A stretch of 64,000 nucleotides of DNA from a bacterium (GCA_021789695.1 JAJYJH010000002.1:105191-169190); one strand, 5' to 3'; shown: positions 17,671-27,533, numbered from the stretch's first letter. Program-made: numbers and translations. The notes: generated by a model from the letters alone, not told the origin.

Positions 17671-19008
17671 ATGAAGAAGAACAACCCCAAGACCATCCTG
17701 ATCAAGAACGGCACCATCGCCACCCTCGGCGAGAAGAACAAGGTTCTCTACAATCACGCGCTGCTGATAGAGGGCGGACTGATAAAGAGGATAGCCCCGC
17801 AGAAGACGTTCAGGGGCAAGTACGCCAAAGTAATCGACGCCTCCGGCAAGCTGGTGTTGCCTGGTTTCATCAACGCGCACATGCACTTCTACAGCACCTT
17901 CGCGCGCGGGCTTGGCAAGGCCGCCCCGTCGAAGAACTTCGTAGAGATACTCAATAACCTCTGGTGGCGGCTGGACAAGCAGCTCACGAACGAGGACTCC
18001 TACTACAGCGCGCTCGGCCCGCTGATCGACGCGGTGCGCAAGGGCACGACCACGATAATAGACCACCACGCCAGCCCGTTCTCCATAGCCGGCTCCCTCT
18101 CGGCCGTAGAAAGGGCCGTGCGCGGGACCGGCTTGCGCGCGAATCTCTGCTACGAGGTCTCCGACCGCGACGGCAAGGAGAAGGCGAAGGAGGGCCTCGA
18201 AGAGAACTCCTCGTTCATCGCAGCCTGCAGTGCCCGCGGAGACAACATGGTCAAGGCGCTGTTCGGCCTGCACGCCTCCTTCACGCTAGGCGACGAAACG
18301 CTGGAGGAGGCCGCCTACCGCGGACACAAGACGGGGACCGGCTTCCATATCCACCTCGCAGAGTCAACGTCCGACCAGCTGCAGTGCGAGTCGCATCACA
18401 AGATGCGCGTCGCCGAGCGGCTGCGCGACTTCGGCATACTGGGCCGCAAGTCCATAGCGGCCCACTGCGTGCACGTCAACGCGGCCGAGATCGAGATACT
18501 CCGGGAAACCGGCACCGCGGTGGTTCACAATCCACAATCCAACGCCAACAACGCCGTCGGCATCGCCGACATCACCGAGATGAGCGACAGCGGCGTTCTG
18601 GTCGGCCTCGGCACCGACGCGATGACAGTTAATATGCTAGAGGAGGTCCGTTGCGGCCTCTGGCTGCAGCACCTCAAGCGCGACCCGGCCTGCGGCTTCA
18701 TGGAGACCGCCAACGCGCTGCTCGTGAACAACGCGAAGATCGCCGGCCGTTATTTCGGCAACTTGGGCGAACTGAAGCCCGGCTTTGCGGCGGACATAGC
18801 GATAATGGATTACCTTCCCCCCACGCCGATGGACGCCTCCAACTTCGCCGGCCACGTCATTTTCGGCGTCAGCCAGAGCGCGGTGGACACCACCATCTGC
18901 GCCGGAAAAGTGCTGATGGAGAACAAGGTGCTCAAGCTGGACCTCGACGAGGAAGAGGTCGCCCGCAAGTCAACGGAGCTCGCCAAGAAGCTCTGGGCCA
19001 GGTTTTAG
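17671..19008 (+). CDS. ssnA: SsnA-like aminohydrolase
   Basis: This 445-aa amidohydrolase-superfamily protein resembles SsnA of the E. coli xdhD-ygfK-ssnA region. The segments NNLWWRLDKQL and IIDHHASP are shared with SsnA. Metal ligands are expected at HMHFYS near residue 70, GFHIHLAEST near 225, AHCVHVN near 265 and GLGTDAM near 312. It starts 6 bases after the upstream stop, so the two plus-strand genes form an operon. SsnA-type proteins occur in anaerobic purine-degradation clusters. The deaminated or hydrolysed compound here is unknown. Confidence 0.85.
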   Translation: MKKNNPKTILIKNGTIATLGEKNKVLYNHALLIEGGLIKRIAPQKTFRGKYAKVIDASGKLVLPGFINAHMHFYSTFARGLGKAAPSKNFVEILNNLWWRLDKQLTNEDSYYSALGPLIDAVRKGTTTIIDHHASPFSIAGSLSAVERAVRGTGLRANLCYEVSDRDGKEKAKEGLEENSSFIAACSARGDNMVKALFGLHASFTLGDETLEEAAYRGHKTGTGFHIHLAESTSDQLQCESHHKMRVAERLRDFGILGRKSIAAHCVHVNAAEIEILRETGTAVVHNPQSNANNAVGIADITEMSDSGVLVGLGTDAMTVNMLEEVRCGLWLQHLKRDPACGFMETANALLVNNAKIAGRYFGNLGELKPGFAADIAIMDYLPPTPMDASNFAGHVIFGVSQSAVDTTICAGKVLMENKVLKLDLDEEEVARKSTELAKKLWARF

Positions 19009-19130
19009 GCCTTTACGTCGAGGCGCGTGGTCGGGAAAGTCTGGACTAGTTCTACGCCCTTGCTAAAGTGGACTTCATCAACCCGATTTTTCCGAAGCAA
19101 ACCCCGGGCCCTCCTGTCCCCTGGGGCGCG

Positions 19131-20135
19131 CTAGAACGTCTGTGTGACCTTGTTGAGGCCCCTCGGATTGTCGGGGTTTAATCCCTTCGCCAGGGCCAGG
19201 CGCAGGGCAAGCTTTTTCATGCGGATGTCCACGGGAATGCAGTTGAAAGGGTATTTCAGCGAGCCCGGTTCCACCACGTAAAACGGCGTGCCGCGCTCCT
19301 CGAGCGCCAACTTCACCTTCAGGATGTCCTCCGGAAGTTTCCACGAAGGCGTGAACAGGAACACAAGGTCCTTCCGCGAGTAGGCTCCGACGGGGCCGTG
19401 CAGGAACTCCGCTGCGGAATAACCGAACGCGTGCGCCTTGGCCATCTCGCGGAACTTGAGCGCCGAATCCTCGGCCACGGCGTTGAACGGTCCGCGCCCG
19501 ACAAAGCCAAGCATATGGGCCTTCCCGATGCGCGCCACCAGCTCCGCCCCGCCGTAATTTTCGGCCGCGGCCGCGCGCGCGGCGGCTATAGTCCGCTTGA
19601 AATCCTTCGGGCTGAAGCAGCTGGCCCAAGTCTGCGCGGTCCACAGCACCGCCCAGAGCTGCAGCTCGAAGCTCTTTGTGGCGGCTACGGGGAGCTCCTT
19701 GGAATGGGAAAGCAGGATGTGACGCCCCGCCAGCCCGGCCAGCGGGTTGCGCTCCAGGTCGTCCTCGTTGGTTACGGCGACGCCACCGGCCCCCCACTTC
19801 ATCAGTTTACCAAGGCACGCGACTATGTCCTGGCTGCGGCCGGACTGGGAGAAGGCCCAGACGGCCTGGCCCTTGAAATTAAGCGGTTTCCTGGCCTCGA
19901 AGATGGAATGCGGATGGATGAAGTTGACTATCGTGCCGGCGTAGGTCTCCCATATATACTTGGCGAACAGCGTGGCGGTGCCGGAGGAACCGCGCCCGAC
20001 CAGGTAGACGGTCCTTTCCCTGGAACGCAGCGCGAGGCGCTTTATTTCGCCGGCGCGAGCGGAGAATTCCTCTAACAGCGAGGGGATCTCGTTTATATCC
20101 CTGAAGGTCAGAGTATCCTGTATGTTCGTCTTCAT
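19131..20135 (-). CDS. Tandem SIS-domain sugar-phosphate isomerase/deaminase-like protein
   Basis: This 334-aa protein has two SIS (sugar isomerase) domains as in the GlmS C-terminal half and AgaS. The first holds LVGRGSSGTATLFAKY near residue 45 and AFSQSGRSQDIV near 94. The second holds FVGRGPFNAVAEDSALKFREM near residues 213-233 and FLHGPVGAY near 243. There is no glutaminase domain. The start overlaps the HAD gene stop by 4 bases (ATGA). The partner HAD phosphatase suggests work on a sugar phosphate or phosphorylated metabolite. It is the last gene of the long minus run and converges on the SsnA gene. Confidence 0.82.
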   Translation of the reverse strand: MKTNIQDTLTFRDINEIPSLLEEFSARAGEIKRLALRSRERTVYLVGRGSSGTATLFAKYIWETYAGTIVNFIHPHSIFEARKPLNFKGQAVWAFSQSGRSQDIVACLGKLMKWGAGGVAVTNEDDLERNPLAGLAGRHILLSHSKELPVAATKSFELQLWAVLWTAQTWASCFSPKDFKRTIAAARAAAAENYGGAELVARIGKAHMLGFVGRGPFNAVAEDSALKFREMAKAHAFGYSAAEFLHGPVGAYSRKDLVFLFTPSWKLPEDILKVKLALEERGTPFYVVEPGSLKYPFNCIPVDIRMKKLALRLALAKGLNPDNPRGLNKVTQTF

Positions 20136-20977
20136 TTCCCGGCGGCCTTCTTTTTGGCTTCCCGAAGTTTTTTCATCCCCAGTTCTATGTCGCGCAGGTC
20201 CATGCCGGTGCGGCCGTAATGGGCGTGCTCTATCGGGGAATCCGGGCAGATATAGGTGCCGCGCCTGACTCCGCGCGGGTCCTTCATGAGGCCAAGCCAG
20301 ATCAGCCAGGGCTTCATGTCGGAAAAATCCTTAGCTATCAGCTCGGGGTTCGAGCGCATTATCGCGGCCTTGTCTCCGAAGCCGTCCAGCACCACGCCGC
20401 TGTGGTAGCCGGCCTCCTTGGCCGCTTCTACGTCCCGGTGGGTGTCGCCTATAACGAACACGTCACCGCCCTTAATCGGGGCCTTGGCGAGCCGGCCGGC
20501 GCGCTGCACGGCCTTCTTCAACACCTCGCTCCTGTGGTGCGAGTCGCAGCCGAAGCCGCCGAAGGCGAAATGCTTCGTCAGGCCGGAGGGCTCCAGCTTT
20601 ATGAAAGCCCCGTTCTTCAGGTTGCCGGTGCCGAGCCCCAGCAGCGCGTCCTTGCGCCCGGCGAGCCGGTCGAGGAACTTCTCCACGCCTTTCACTTTGA
20701 AATACTTCTTCGTTTTTACCGACCAAAGCACCTCGTGCGGCAGGCGGTCCACGTACTTGCGGGTCAACGCGGCGAGCTCGCGCGCGGTGGGCCGGCGGCC
20801 GGAGCCGGCGGCGAAGGCGTTGACGAAGTTGGCCTTGTCCGTGGCGCCCTGCAGCTGTACGGAGGCGCAGGCGTTCTTGTGGCCGGTCATGGCCTCCACG
20901 GCGTGGTCCAGCGCGCGCGCGCCGGCCCCCCCAGCCTTCACCAGCGTCCCGTCAATGTCAAAAAGTATGATTTTCAT
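20132..20977 (-). CDS. HAD-superfamily phosphatase-like hydrolase
   Basis: This 281-aa protein has the HAD fold: FDIDGTLV at residues 5-12 with the nucleophile Asp, a helical cap, a GLGTGNLKNG segment near 115 and GDTHRDVEAAKEAG near 178 with the Mg-binding Asp. A C-terminal extension of about 60 residues after the core ends in a Lys-rich tail. It is coupled to the SIS gene by a 4-base overlap, so both probably act on one phosphorylated intermediate. Exact substrate is unknown. Confidence 0.82.
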   Translation of the reverse strand: MKIILFDIDGTLVKAGGAGARALDHAVEAMTGHKNACASVQLQGATDKANFVNAFAAGSGRRPTARELAALTRKYVDRLPHEVLWSVKTKKYFKVKGVEKFLDRLAGRKDALLGLGTGNLKNGAFIKLEPSGLTKHFAFGGFGCDSHHRSEVLKKAVQRAGRLAKAPIKGGDVFVIGDTHRDVEAAKEAGYHSGVVLDGFGDKAAIMRSNPELIAKDFSDMKPWLIWLGLMKDPRGVRRGTYICPDSPIEHAHYGRTGMDLRDIELGMKKLREAKKKAAGK

Positions 20978-21150
20978 TTATCTTCCCAGTCCCGGCCACT
21001 CGCACCGGCCTATGGTCGTGCCGCAGCAGGCGCTACTAGCATCAAGCGGCCGCCGTGCGATATTTCGTCATAGAGACCTGGCCGCCTCGCGGCTACTCCA
21101 TCGCCGCGCTACGCAAGCGGCTCCGGTCCGTTAAGTTCAAAAGAACACCG
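20978..21150. other. Intergenic spacer without recognised gene
   Basis: These 173 bases separate hutI from the HAD gene. A short open frame on the plus strand from about 21055 matches no family I know and lacks a ribosome-binding site. I see no tRNA, clear terminator or strong promoter. Confidence 0.4.
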
Positions 21151-22398
21151 CTAAACCGAATGAACTATACGGCCGTTCTTGACCGTCAGCGAGCACTGGT
21201 TCGCGCCGAAGTAGTAGCACAGCTCGCGGTAGTCGTCTGCGGCGAAGAAAGCCAGGTCCGCCTTCCTGCCCGGCGCAACGACGCCGCGTGAGCCGCCCAG
21301 GCCCAGCGCCCAGGCGCCGTTAACCGTGGAGGCGCACAGCGCCTCCTCCGGCGTCATCCCGCAGTGCGTACAGGCCACCGAGAGTACGAACTGCATGTTC
21401 CAGCACGGGCACGTGCCCGGGTTGAAGTCCGTGGCCAGCGCCACCGGCACGCCCTCGGCGATGATCTCGCGCGCCGGCGGGTACTTTGAAAGGCCTAGAT
21501 AATAGTTGGAGGCCGGAAGCAGCGCGGCTATGGTGCCGGAGTCGCGCATGGCAGCGATATCCTCGGCAAAGACATGGTCCGCGTGATCGACGCTGACAGC
21601 GCCGGCCGCGGCCGCCGCCCGCGTGCCGCCGTAGTTCGAGAGCTGCTCGGCGTGAGCTTTAGGCTTAAGGCCCAGGCGCGCGGCCTCCTTCAGGTAGGCC
21701 GTGGTCTGCTCGGGAGTAAAATAGCCTTTCTCGCAGAAGATGTCGGCGAAGACGGCTAGCTTTTCGGCCGCCGCTTTGGGCAGTATCTCGGCGGCGATGT
21801 GGGCCAGGTACTTACGGGCGTCACCGGCGAACTCCGGCGGCACGGTGTGGGCGGCGAGCAGGGTGGGGACCATCTCGAGCGGCGTCAGCTTTTTTGCCCC
21901 GCGCACGGCCCTCAGCATCTTCAGTTCTGACTCAAGGCTCAGCCCGTAGCCGCTCTTCACCTCTGCCGTCGTCGTACCGCAGGCGAGGAAGCGGGCCGCG
22001 CGGCCCGCAAGCTGGGCGGCCATGGCCCCGGGGGCCTGCCTCCTGATGGCGTCTATACTCGACACTATCCCCCCGCCGGCAGCCCTAATCTCCTGGTAGG
22101 AGGCGCCGGCGGCGCGCATCGAGAAGTCCTTCAAACGGGGCTCCGCGAAGACCATGTGCGTGTGGCTGTCCACGAAGCCGGGCAGGCAGACCCCGCCGAC
22201 CTCCACCACCTTCGCCTTCTTCGCGAGGCGGTGGCGGTGCACGGCGGCGCGGGGGCCGGCGGCCTCTACCACGCCGTTCTCCACCAGCACCGCCGCGTTG
22301 CTCACCAGCCCGGTCTCGCGCATGGCCGTTCCCGCGCGGGGAGCGTCGTCCCCGGCGAAGGTCAGCAGCTGCTTTATGCCGGTGAAAAGGACGGCCAT
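21151..22398 (-). CDS. hutI: Imidazolonepropionase
   Basis: HutI opens imidazolone-5-propionate to N-formimino-glutamate, the third step of histidine breakdown. The 415-aa sequence has DSHTHMVF near residue 77 (HxH metal pair), KSGYGLSLESE near 148, HAEQLSNYG near 248, SVDHADHVF near 268 and ATDFNPGTCP near 322, all typical of the family. The start codon shares one base with the yajQ stop (TGATG), implying coupled translation. No HutG or HutF gene is nearby; formiminoglutamate would go to FtcD encoded at 35598. Confidence 0.95.
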   Translation of the reverse strand: MAVLFTGIKQLLTFAGDDAPRAGTAMRETGLVSNAAVLVENGVVEAAGPRAAVHRHRLAKKAKVVEVGGVCLPGFVDSHTHMVFAEPRLKDFSMRAAGASYQEIRAAGGGIVSSIDAIRRQAPGAMAAQLAGRAARFLACGTTTAEVKSGYGLSLESELKMLRAVRGAKKLTPLEMVPTLLAAHTVPPEFAGDARKYLAHIAAEILPKAAAEKLAVFADIFCEKGYFTPEQTTAYLKEAARLGLKPKAHAEQLSNYGGTRAAAAAGAVSVDHADHVFAEDIAAMRDSGTIAALLPASNYYLGLSKYPPAREIIAEGVPVALATDFNPGTCPCWNMQFVLSVACTHCGMTPEEALCASTVNGAWALGLGGSRGVVAPGRKADLAFFAADDYRELCYYFGANQCSLTVKNGRIVHSV

Positions 22399-22895
22399 CA
22401 GCGGAAGTTGTCGAACTGCACTGTCACGCCGAAGTCGCCGGCGCGCAGGACTCCCATCACGGCCTGCAGCTCGTCCTTGGACTTGGAGGTGACGCGCAGC
22501 GCATCGCCCTGTATGGAAACGTTGGCCTTGAACTTGTGGTCCTTGACGGCCTTTACCATCTCCTTGGCCTTTTCTTGCGGGATGCCGTTCTGCACTTTCA
22601 CCTCCTGCTTGGCGGTGCCGCCGAGAGCGCTCTCGACCTTCTGCGGGGCGAAGTTTTTCAGCGGCAAGCCGCGCTTGGAGAGCTTGGTCAACAGCACGTC
22701 GTAGAGGGCCTTGAGCTTGTACTCGTCGGCGGACTGCAGATTTATGGCGTTGGCCTTCTTGTCGAAGTTTATCTCCGAGGTCACGCCTTTAAAGTCATAG
22801 CGGTTGACTATCTCCTTCATCGCAGTGGCTATCGCCTCGTCCACCAGGTTATAATCCACCTTGGAAACCACGTCAAAACTGAATTCTGAAGCCAT
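22398..22895 (-). CDS. yajQ: YajQ-family nucleotide-binding protein
   Basis: This 165-aa protein matches YajQ along its full length, from MASEFSFDVVSKVD to VTVQFDNFR. It has two ferredoxin-like domains and is soluble. Members bind nucleotides, and some bind cyclic di-GMP. AAGGAG lies 6 bases before the ATG. It sits between hutU and hutI and is coupled to hutI, which is unusual. The sequence gives no reason for a histidine-specific role. Confidence 0.93.
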   Translation of the reverse strand: MASEFSFDVVSKVDYNLVDEAIATAMKEIVNRYDFKGVTSEINFDKKANAINLQSADEYKLKALYDVLLTKLSKRGLPLKNFAPQKVESALGGTAKQEVKVQNGIPQEKAKEMVKAVKDHKFKANVSIQGDALRVTSKSKDELQAVMGVLRAGDFGVTVQFDNFR

Positions 22896-22947
22896 ATCCT
22901 CTCCTTTATAGCGTTAAACGTGGTCCGGCACGGGCCGGAGCCCCCGT

Positions 22948-24597
22948 TCACTTCATCATCGGGATCTTGACGCCCTTCTTTTTGGCGAAGTCGCGGGCTT
23001 CTTTGTAGCCAGCGTCCGCGTGGCGCAGCACGCCCATCGCCGGGTCGTTGGTCAGTACGCGCTCAAGACGCTTCTCCATCTCCTTCGTGCCGTCGGCCAC
23101 GGTTACCTGCCCGGCATGCAGCGAGTAACCCATGCCGACCCCGCCGCCGTGATGGAACGACACCCAGCTGGCGCCCGAGGCGGTGTTGACCAGGGCGTTC
23201 AGCAGCGGCCAGTCGGCTATCGCGTCGGAGCCGTCCTTCATGGCCTCGGTCTCGCGGAACGGGCTCGCCACCGATCCCGAGTCCAGGTGGTCGCGGCCTA
23301 TCACGATAGGCGCGGAGAGTTTCCCCTTCTTCACCAGCTCGTTGAAGCGCAGACCGGCCAGATGCCGCTCGCCATAACCCAGCCAGCAGATGCGCGCGGG
23401 AAGGCCCTGGAAATGAACCTTTTCCGCCGCCATGTCCAGCCAGTGGTTCAGGTGGGCGTTCTTCGGGAACAACTCCCTGATGGCCGCGTCGGTTACGGCG
23501 ATGTCCTTCGGGTCGCCGGAGAGCGCCGCCCAGCGGAAAGGCCCTTTGCCTTCGCAGAACAGCGGCCGGACATAGGCCGGCACGAAGCCGGGGAAATCGT
23601 AAGCGTTCTTCACGCCCTGTTTGAAGGCCATCGTGCGGATGTTGTTGCCGTAGTCGAACGTGGCGGCGCCGGCCTTCTGGATCTTCAGCATGGCCTCTAC
23701 GTGAAGCGCTATGGACCTCATCGCCAGATCCACGCACTTCTTCGGGTCCTTCGCGCGCAGCTCGGCCGCGGCCTTCAGGCTGTAGCCCTTGGGGATGTAG
23801 CCGCGCAGCGGGTCGTGAGCCGAGGTCTGGTCGGTCAGCACGTCCACCTTAACGCCGCGGCGGGCAATCTCCGGTATCACTTCGGCGCAGTTGCCTAGCA
23901 GGCCTATGGAGAGGGGCTGTTTCGCCTTCATGGCCTTCTCGGCCATCAGCAGAGCCTCGTCGAGCGAGCGGGACATCACGTCCACGTAACGGGTGTCGAG
24001 GCGCTTCCGGATCCGGGTCTCGTCGACCTCCACGCAGAGCGCCACGCCGCCGTTCATCGTGACGGCGAGCGGCTGGGCGCCGCCCATGCCGCCGAGGCCG
24101 CCGGTCACGGTCAGCCTTCCCGCAAGGTCGCTTCTGAAATGCTTGCGGGCGCACTCGGCGAAAGTCTCGTAGGTGCCCTGCAGGATGCCCTGCGTGCCGA
24201 TGTAGATCCACGAGCCCGCCGTCATCTGGCCGAACATCATAAGCCCCTTCCTGTCCAGCTCGTCGAAGGTCTCCCAGTTGGCCCAGTGTCCGACCAGGTT
24301 GGAGTTCGCGATGATGACGCGCGGGCTGTACTCGTGCGTGCGCAGGACCCCGACCGGCTTGCCGGACTGTATCAGCAGCGTCTCGTCGCCCTCCAGCTTC
24401 TTGAGCGAGGAGACGATCGCGTTGTAACAGTCCCAGTTGCGCGCGGCCTTGCCGCGGCCGCCGTAAACCACCAGTTCTTCTGGCCGCTCCGCCACTTCCG
24501 GGTCCAGGTTGTTCATCAGCATGCGCAGGGCCGCCTCCTGCTGCCAGCCCTTGCACGACAGTTTGTTGCCCCTCGGGGCCCTTATAGTCTTTGCCAT
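22948..24597 (-). CDS. hutU: Urocanate hydratase
   Basis: HutU uses tightly bound NAD+ to hydrate urocanate to imidazolonepropionate, the second step of histidine degradation. The 549-aa protein has near-standard length. [13 protein letters not shown] near residue 167 is the NAD-binding glycine motif. [11 protein letters not shown] near 408 holds the conserved Cys region, and [11 protein letters not shown] near 490 is a family signature. It lies directly after hutH with a 47-base gap. Confidence 0.96.
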   Translation of the reverse strand: MAKTIRAPRGNKLSCKGWQQEAALRMLMNNLDPEVAERPEELVVYGGRGKAARNWDCYNAIVSSLKKLEGDETLLIQSGKPVGVLRTHEYSPRVIIANSNLVGHWANWETFDELDRKGLMMFGQMTAGSWIYIGTQGILQGTYETFAECARKHFRSDLAGRLTVTGGLGGMGGAQPLAVTMNGGVALCVEVDETRIRKRLDTRYVDVMSRSLDEALLMAEKAMKAKQPLSIGLLGNCAEVIPEIARRGVKVDVLTDQTSAHDPLRGYIPKGYSLKAAAELRAKDPKKCVDLAMRSIALHVEAMLKIQKAGAATFDYGNNIRTMAFKQGVKNAYDFPGFVPAYVRPLFCEGKGPFRWAALSGDPKDIAVTDAAIRELFPKNAHLNHWLDMAAEKVHFQGLPARICWLGYGERHLAGLRFNELVKKGKLSAPIVIGRDHLDSGSVASPFRETEAMKDGSDAIADWPLLNALVNTASGASWVSFHHGGGVGMGYSLHAGQVTVADGTKEMEKRLERVLTNDPAMGVLRHADAGYKEARDFAKKKGVKIPMMK

Positions 24598-24644
24598 GTC
24601 TTTCTCTCCCTCTCCCGCCCGGCAGCACCGGGCCTTTCCCGAAT

Positions 24645-26177
24645 TTACCAGGAGCCCTTCAGCCCGCCTATCTCCTTCTCCACGGCCTCGAGGACCTCAC
24701 AGCGCTTGACCGCCTCGGTCATCGCGTTGTGGTCCTTAAAGAGCGGCCTGTCCACTTCGAGGTGCTCCACCACCCTGCGGACGGCTGCGTGGGCGGCCTT
24801 CGTGCCCCGGCCGAAGCCGAAGTCGCGGAAGTCCAGGCCTTGAGCGGCGGCGATAAGCTCTATGGCCAGCACGCCGGCGGCGTTATTGAGTATCTGTCTG
24901 GTCTTCAGCGCGGCGTTCATGCCCATGCTGACGAAGTCCTCCTGGTCGGCTGCGGCCGGAATGGACTGTATGCACGACGGCGTGCTGAGTATCCTCTGCT
25001 CCACTATCAGCATGTCGGCAGTATACTGGCTCAGCATATGGCCGGAGAACATCCCCGCGCCCTTGGTCAGGAAGGCCGGCAGGCCCACGCTGAGCGCCGG
25101 GTTGAGCAGGCGGTTCAGGCGTCGCTCGGAGAGCACGCTCACCATCGTCACTCCAGCGCCCACCATGTCCAGCGGCATACTGATGGGCGTGCCTTGGAAG
25201 TTGGCCCCTGTCAGTACCGTGTCCACGTCCGGCAGGAAGATCGGGTTGTCGGCCACGCCGTTAAGCTCTATCTCGAACTGCTTCCTGGCGTAGGCCAGGT
25301 GATCGCGGAACGCGCCTATTACCTGCGGCGTGGAGCGCATCGAGTAGGCGTCCTGCACCTTCACCTTCATCTTGCCGGTGACCAGGTCGGAGCCCGCCAC
25401 CACGGCGCGGATGTTGGCGGCGGAGGTGATGGAGCCGTTAAAACCGCGCAGCTCGTGCAGACGGGCGTCGTAGGGCTTCATGTTGGCCATCAGCGCCTCG
25501 AGCGACATCGCGGCCGCTATCTCGGCCTGCTTGACCCAGCGCTCGGAGTCGTAAAGTTCAAGGCAGCCCATGCCGGTTATGAGGTTGGAGCCGTTTATCG
25601 CCGCCAAGCCGTCGCGGGCCTGCAGGCCCGGTACCGGGATGCCGGCCTTCTCCAGCGCGTTCTTCGTGGGCATGCGTTCGCCGTTGTAGAAGCTCTCCCC
25701 CTCGCCCATCAGCGACAGTGCGACCTGGCTCATCGGCGCCAGGTCGCCGCAGGCGCCTACGCTCCCCTTCTCGCAGACCACCGGCGTGACGCCCTTGTTG
25801 AGCATCTCGACGTATGTCTTCGTAATCTCGGGGCGGCAGCCGGAATGGCCGCGCGTGTGCACGGCTATGCGGCTGAGCATCGCGGCGCGGATGTGCTCCA
25901 CCGGCGCCGGATCGCCTATCCCGGCCGCGTGGTTGTAGATCAGGTATTTCTGGAACTGCTTGACCTGCTCGTCGCTCAGCACGACCTCCGAGAATTCGCC
26001 TATGCCGGTGTTGACCCCGTACATGATTTCGCGGGCAGAGATCTTCTTCTCCAGCATGCCGCGGCATTTAGCTATGCGCGCCACGGCCTCCTCGGCGAGT
26101 TCCACTTTCTCCCCGTGGCGGGCCACCTTCACCACGTCCTCCATCGTAAGCGGACCAGCTCCAACTTTTACAGCCAT
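24645..26177 (-). CDS. hutH: Histidine ammonia-lyase with Ala-Cys-Gly MIO tripeptide
   Basis: HutH removes ammonia from histidine to give urocanate. The 510-aa protein keeps Y53 (YGVNTG), H83 (NHAAGIG) and the family segments NGSNLITGM and NGVADNPIF. The MIO tripeptide, normally Ala-Ser-Gly, reads Ala142-Cys143-Gly144 in [11 protein letters not shown]; the DNA codon is TGC. Cys at this site is known from mutants to allow activity, so the enzyme is probably functional. AAGGAGG precedes the ATG. It leads the hutH-hutU-yajQ-hutI group. Tyrosine or phenylalanine lyase is unlikely given H83 and the context. Confidence 0.94.
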   Translation of the reverse strand: MAVKVGAGPLTMEDVVKVARHGEKVELAEEAVARIAKCRGMLEKKISAREIMYGVNTGIGEFSEVVLSDEQVKQFQKYLIYNHAAGIGDPAPVEHIRAAMLSRIAVHTRGHSGCRPEITKTYVEMLNKGVTPVVCEKGSVGACGDLAPMSQVALSLMGEGESFYNGERMPTKNALEKAGIPVPGLQARDGLAAINGSNLITGMGCLELYDSERWVKQAEIAAAMSLEALMANMKPYDARLHELRGFNGSITSAANIRAVVAGSDLVTGKMKVKVQDAYSMRSTPQVIGAFRDHLAYARKQFEIELNGVADNPIFLPDVDTVLTGANFQGTPISMPLDMVGAGVTMVSVLSERRLNRLLNPALSVGLPAFLTKGAGMFSGHMLSQYTADMLIVEQRILSTPSCIQSIPAAADQEDFVSMGMNAALKTRQILNNAAGVLAIELIAAAQGLDFRDFGFGRGTKAAHAAVRRVVEHLEVDRPLFKDHNAMTEAVKRCEVLEAVEKEIGGLKGSW

Positions 26178-26203
26178 CGTATTCCTCCTTAGACGAACAA
26201 TAT

Positions 26204-26806
26204 TTACCGCCGCCCGGCCCCGGTTCCAGGGCCGGCGGCTCTCGAGATTAGGTCGTCGACAGTGACGGCTCCGGCGGCCTTGAAAGCCGCTATAAAATGC
26301 TCGAAGATCTTCCTGGTCATCTCCACATCAGAGAGCGCCCTGTGCCAGCCCTCGTTGGAGATGTTGAGCTCGGCGGCGATGCTGCCTAGACGGTTGCTCT
26401 GGAACTTCCAGTTCTTCTTGGCTATGGCCAGCGTGTCCACGACCGGCAGGTCAGGCAGGCGCAGCCCCACGCGGGAGAGCTCCTCGCGCAGGAATCCCAG
26501 GTCGAACTCCGCGTTGTGCGCCACCAGCACCGAGTTCTCCAGCATGTCCAGCAGGCGCGGCGCCACGCCGCCGAAAGAGGGGCTGTTCCGCACCATGGAG
26601 TCCGTGATCCCGTGTATCCGGGAGACCTCCGGCGGTATAGGAACCCCCGGGTTGACCAGTTCCGAGAGCGTCCCCACCCGCTGCGCGCCGCGGAAGCTCA
26701 CGGCCGCCACCTCGCAGACACGCGCGGAGCGCGGGGAAAGGCCGGTGGTCTCCACGTCTATGAAGGTGAAGACCGCGTCGTCTATTTTTTGTTCTCTGGT
26801 ACTCAT
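26204..26806 (-). CDS. DEDDh 3'-5' exonuclease (DNA polymerase III ε-like)
   Basis: This 200-aa protein is a stand-alone exonuclease domain. Catalytic acids lie in FIDVETTGLS near residue 15 (Asp and Glu) and AHNAEFD near 95; the His and last Asp lie in WHRALSDVEM near 157. IHGITDSMV is a family segment. It lacks the polymerase and lacks the C-terminal region that binds PolC in long forms. It could be a proofreading subunit or a repair or RNA-processing nuclease. It lies 26 bases upstream of hutH and is probably in the same transcript. Confidence 0.9.
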   Translation of the reverse strand: MSTREQKIDDAVFTFIDVETTGLSPRSARVCEVAAVSFRGAQRVGTLSELVNPGVPIPPEVSRIHGITDSMVRNSPSFGGVAPRLLDMLENSVLVAHNAEFDLGFLREELSRVGLRLPDLPVVDTLAIAKKNWKFQSNRLGSIAAELNISNEGWHRALSDVEMTRKIFEHFIAAFKAAGAVTVDDLISRAAGPGTGAGRR

Positions 26807-26822
26807 CTTGTATGAAGCAGTC

Positions 26823-27533
26823 TCACAGGCCGCCGTAGCAGATCACCCTTGTCCAGATCCCGGCTCCGACGCCCACTATCACGCTGACCCAGACATTGAG
26901 CCCGCTGAGGTCCATTATACGCTTGCGCCGCACATAAAAAAGCTGCAGGACCCAGGCCGCCGCGAAAGGCAGCCACCAGTCCCCCGACGCGAAAAAGAAA
27001 GCCCAGATGACCACGCGTTCGAAGATCAGGAAATACTTCTCGTCAAAACCCGGGAAGGGTTTGCCGAACAGATCTTTCTCCAGGAAGTAGATCAGCACCG
27101 TGGTGAAATGGGTGACCACCACGAACATCGAGGCTATGGCCGCCCATTTCTCCCCCATCAGCAGGCCGGGGCCGGAAATGGCCACCGGCGAGATCAGGAA
27201 CAGCACGTAGAGGTGCACGAACTGGTCCATCAGGAAACTCACGGTGTTATCGCGGTACCACGAGTTCATCATATAGATTCGGAACTCGTCCACCGCAAAA
27301 TGCAGGACGAACATCATGAGAAGGGCTTCCCATCCGGTCACGGCGAAAAGGCCGGCGGAGAACCATGTGTCGCCGAGGTAGCGCCAAGTCAACCACGCCG
27401 ACATGACGAGGTGGGTGAGGCAGTGTATCAGCATGCCCCAGAAGTTCCTGCGCTTGAGCCTGTTGACGAAGTCGAACTGCAGCGTGAAGTCCGACAGCAG
27501 GTGCGCCAGTACCAGTCTCCAGAATATAACCAT
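26823..27533 (-). CDS. DUF3307-family membrane protein
   Basis: This 236-aa integral membrane protein has about six hydrophobic helices. The N-terminal half has LAHLLSDFTLQF, HCLTHLVMSAW, HFAVDEFRIY and FLMDQFVHLY; these spaced His/Asp residues are the DUF3307 signature. No function is established for the family. It begins 3 bases after the stop of the CHASE2 cyclase gene and may be co-translated with it. Confidence 0.8.
   Translation of the reverse strand: MVIFWRLVLAHLLSDFTLQFDFVNRLKRRNFWGMLIHCLTHLVMSAWLTWRYLGDTWFSAGLFAVTGWEALLMMFVLHFAVDEFRIYMMNSWYRDNTVSFLMDQFVHLYVLFLISPVAISGPGLLMGEKWAAIASMFVVVTHFTTVLIYFLEKDLFGKPFPGFDEKYFLIFERVVIWAFFFASGDWWLPFAAAWVLQLFYVRRKRIMDLSGLNVWVSVIVGVGAGIWTRVICYGGL

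Noticed and set aside
19102..19126. GC hairpin between the convergent ssnA-like and SIS genes as terminator
   Set aside because: A 7-bp stem with one G-U pair can form, but no U tract follows on either strand.
21055..21291. Plus-strand frame of 78 codons beside hutI
   Set aside because: It overlaps hutI antisense, has no ribosome site and no recognisable domain.
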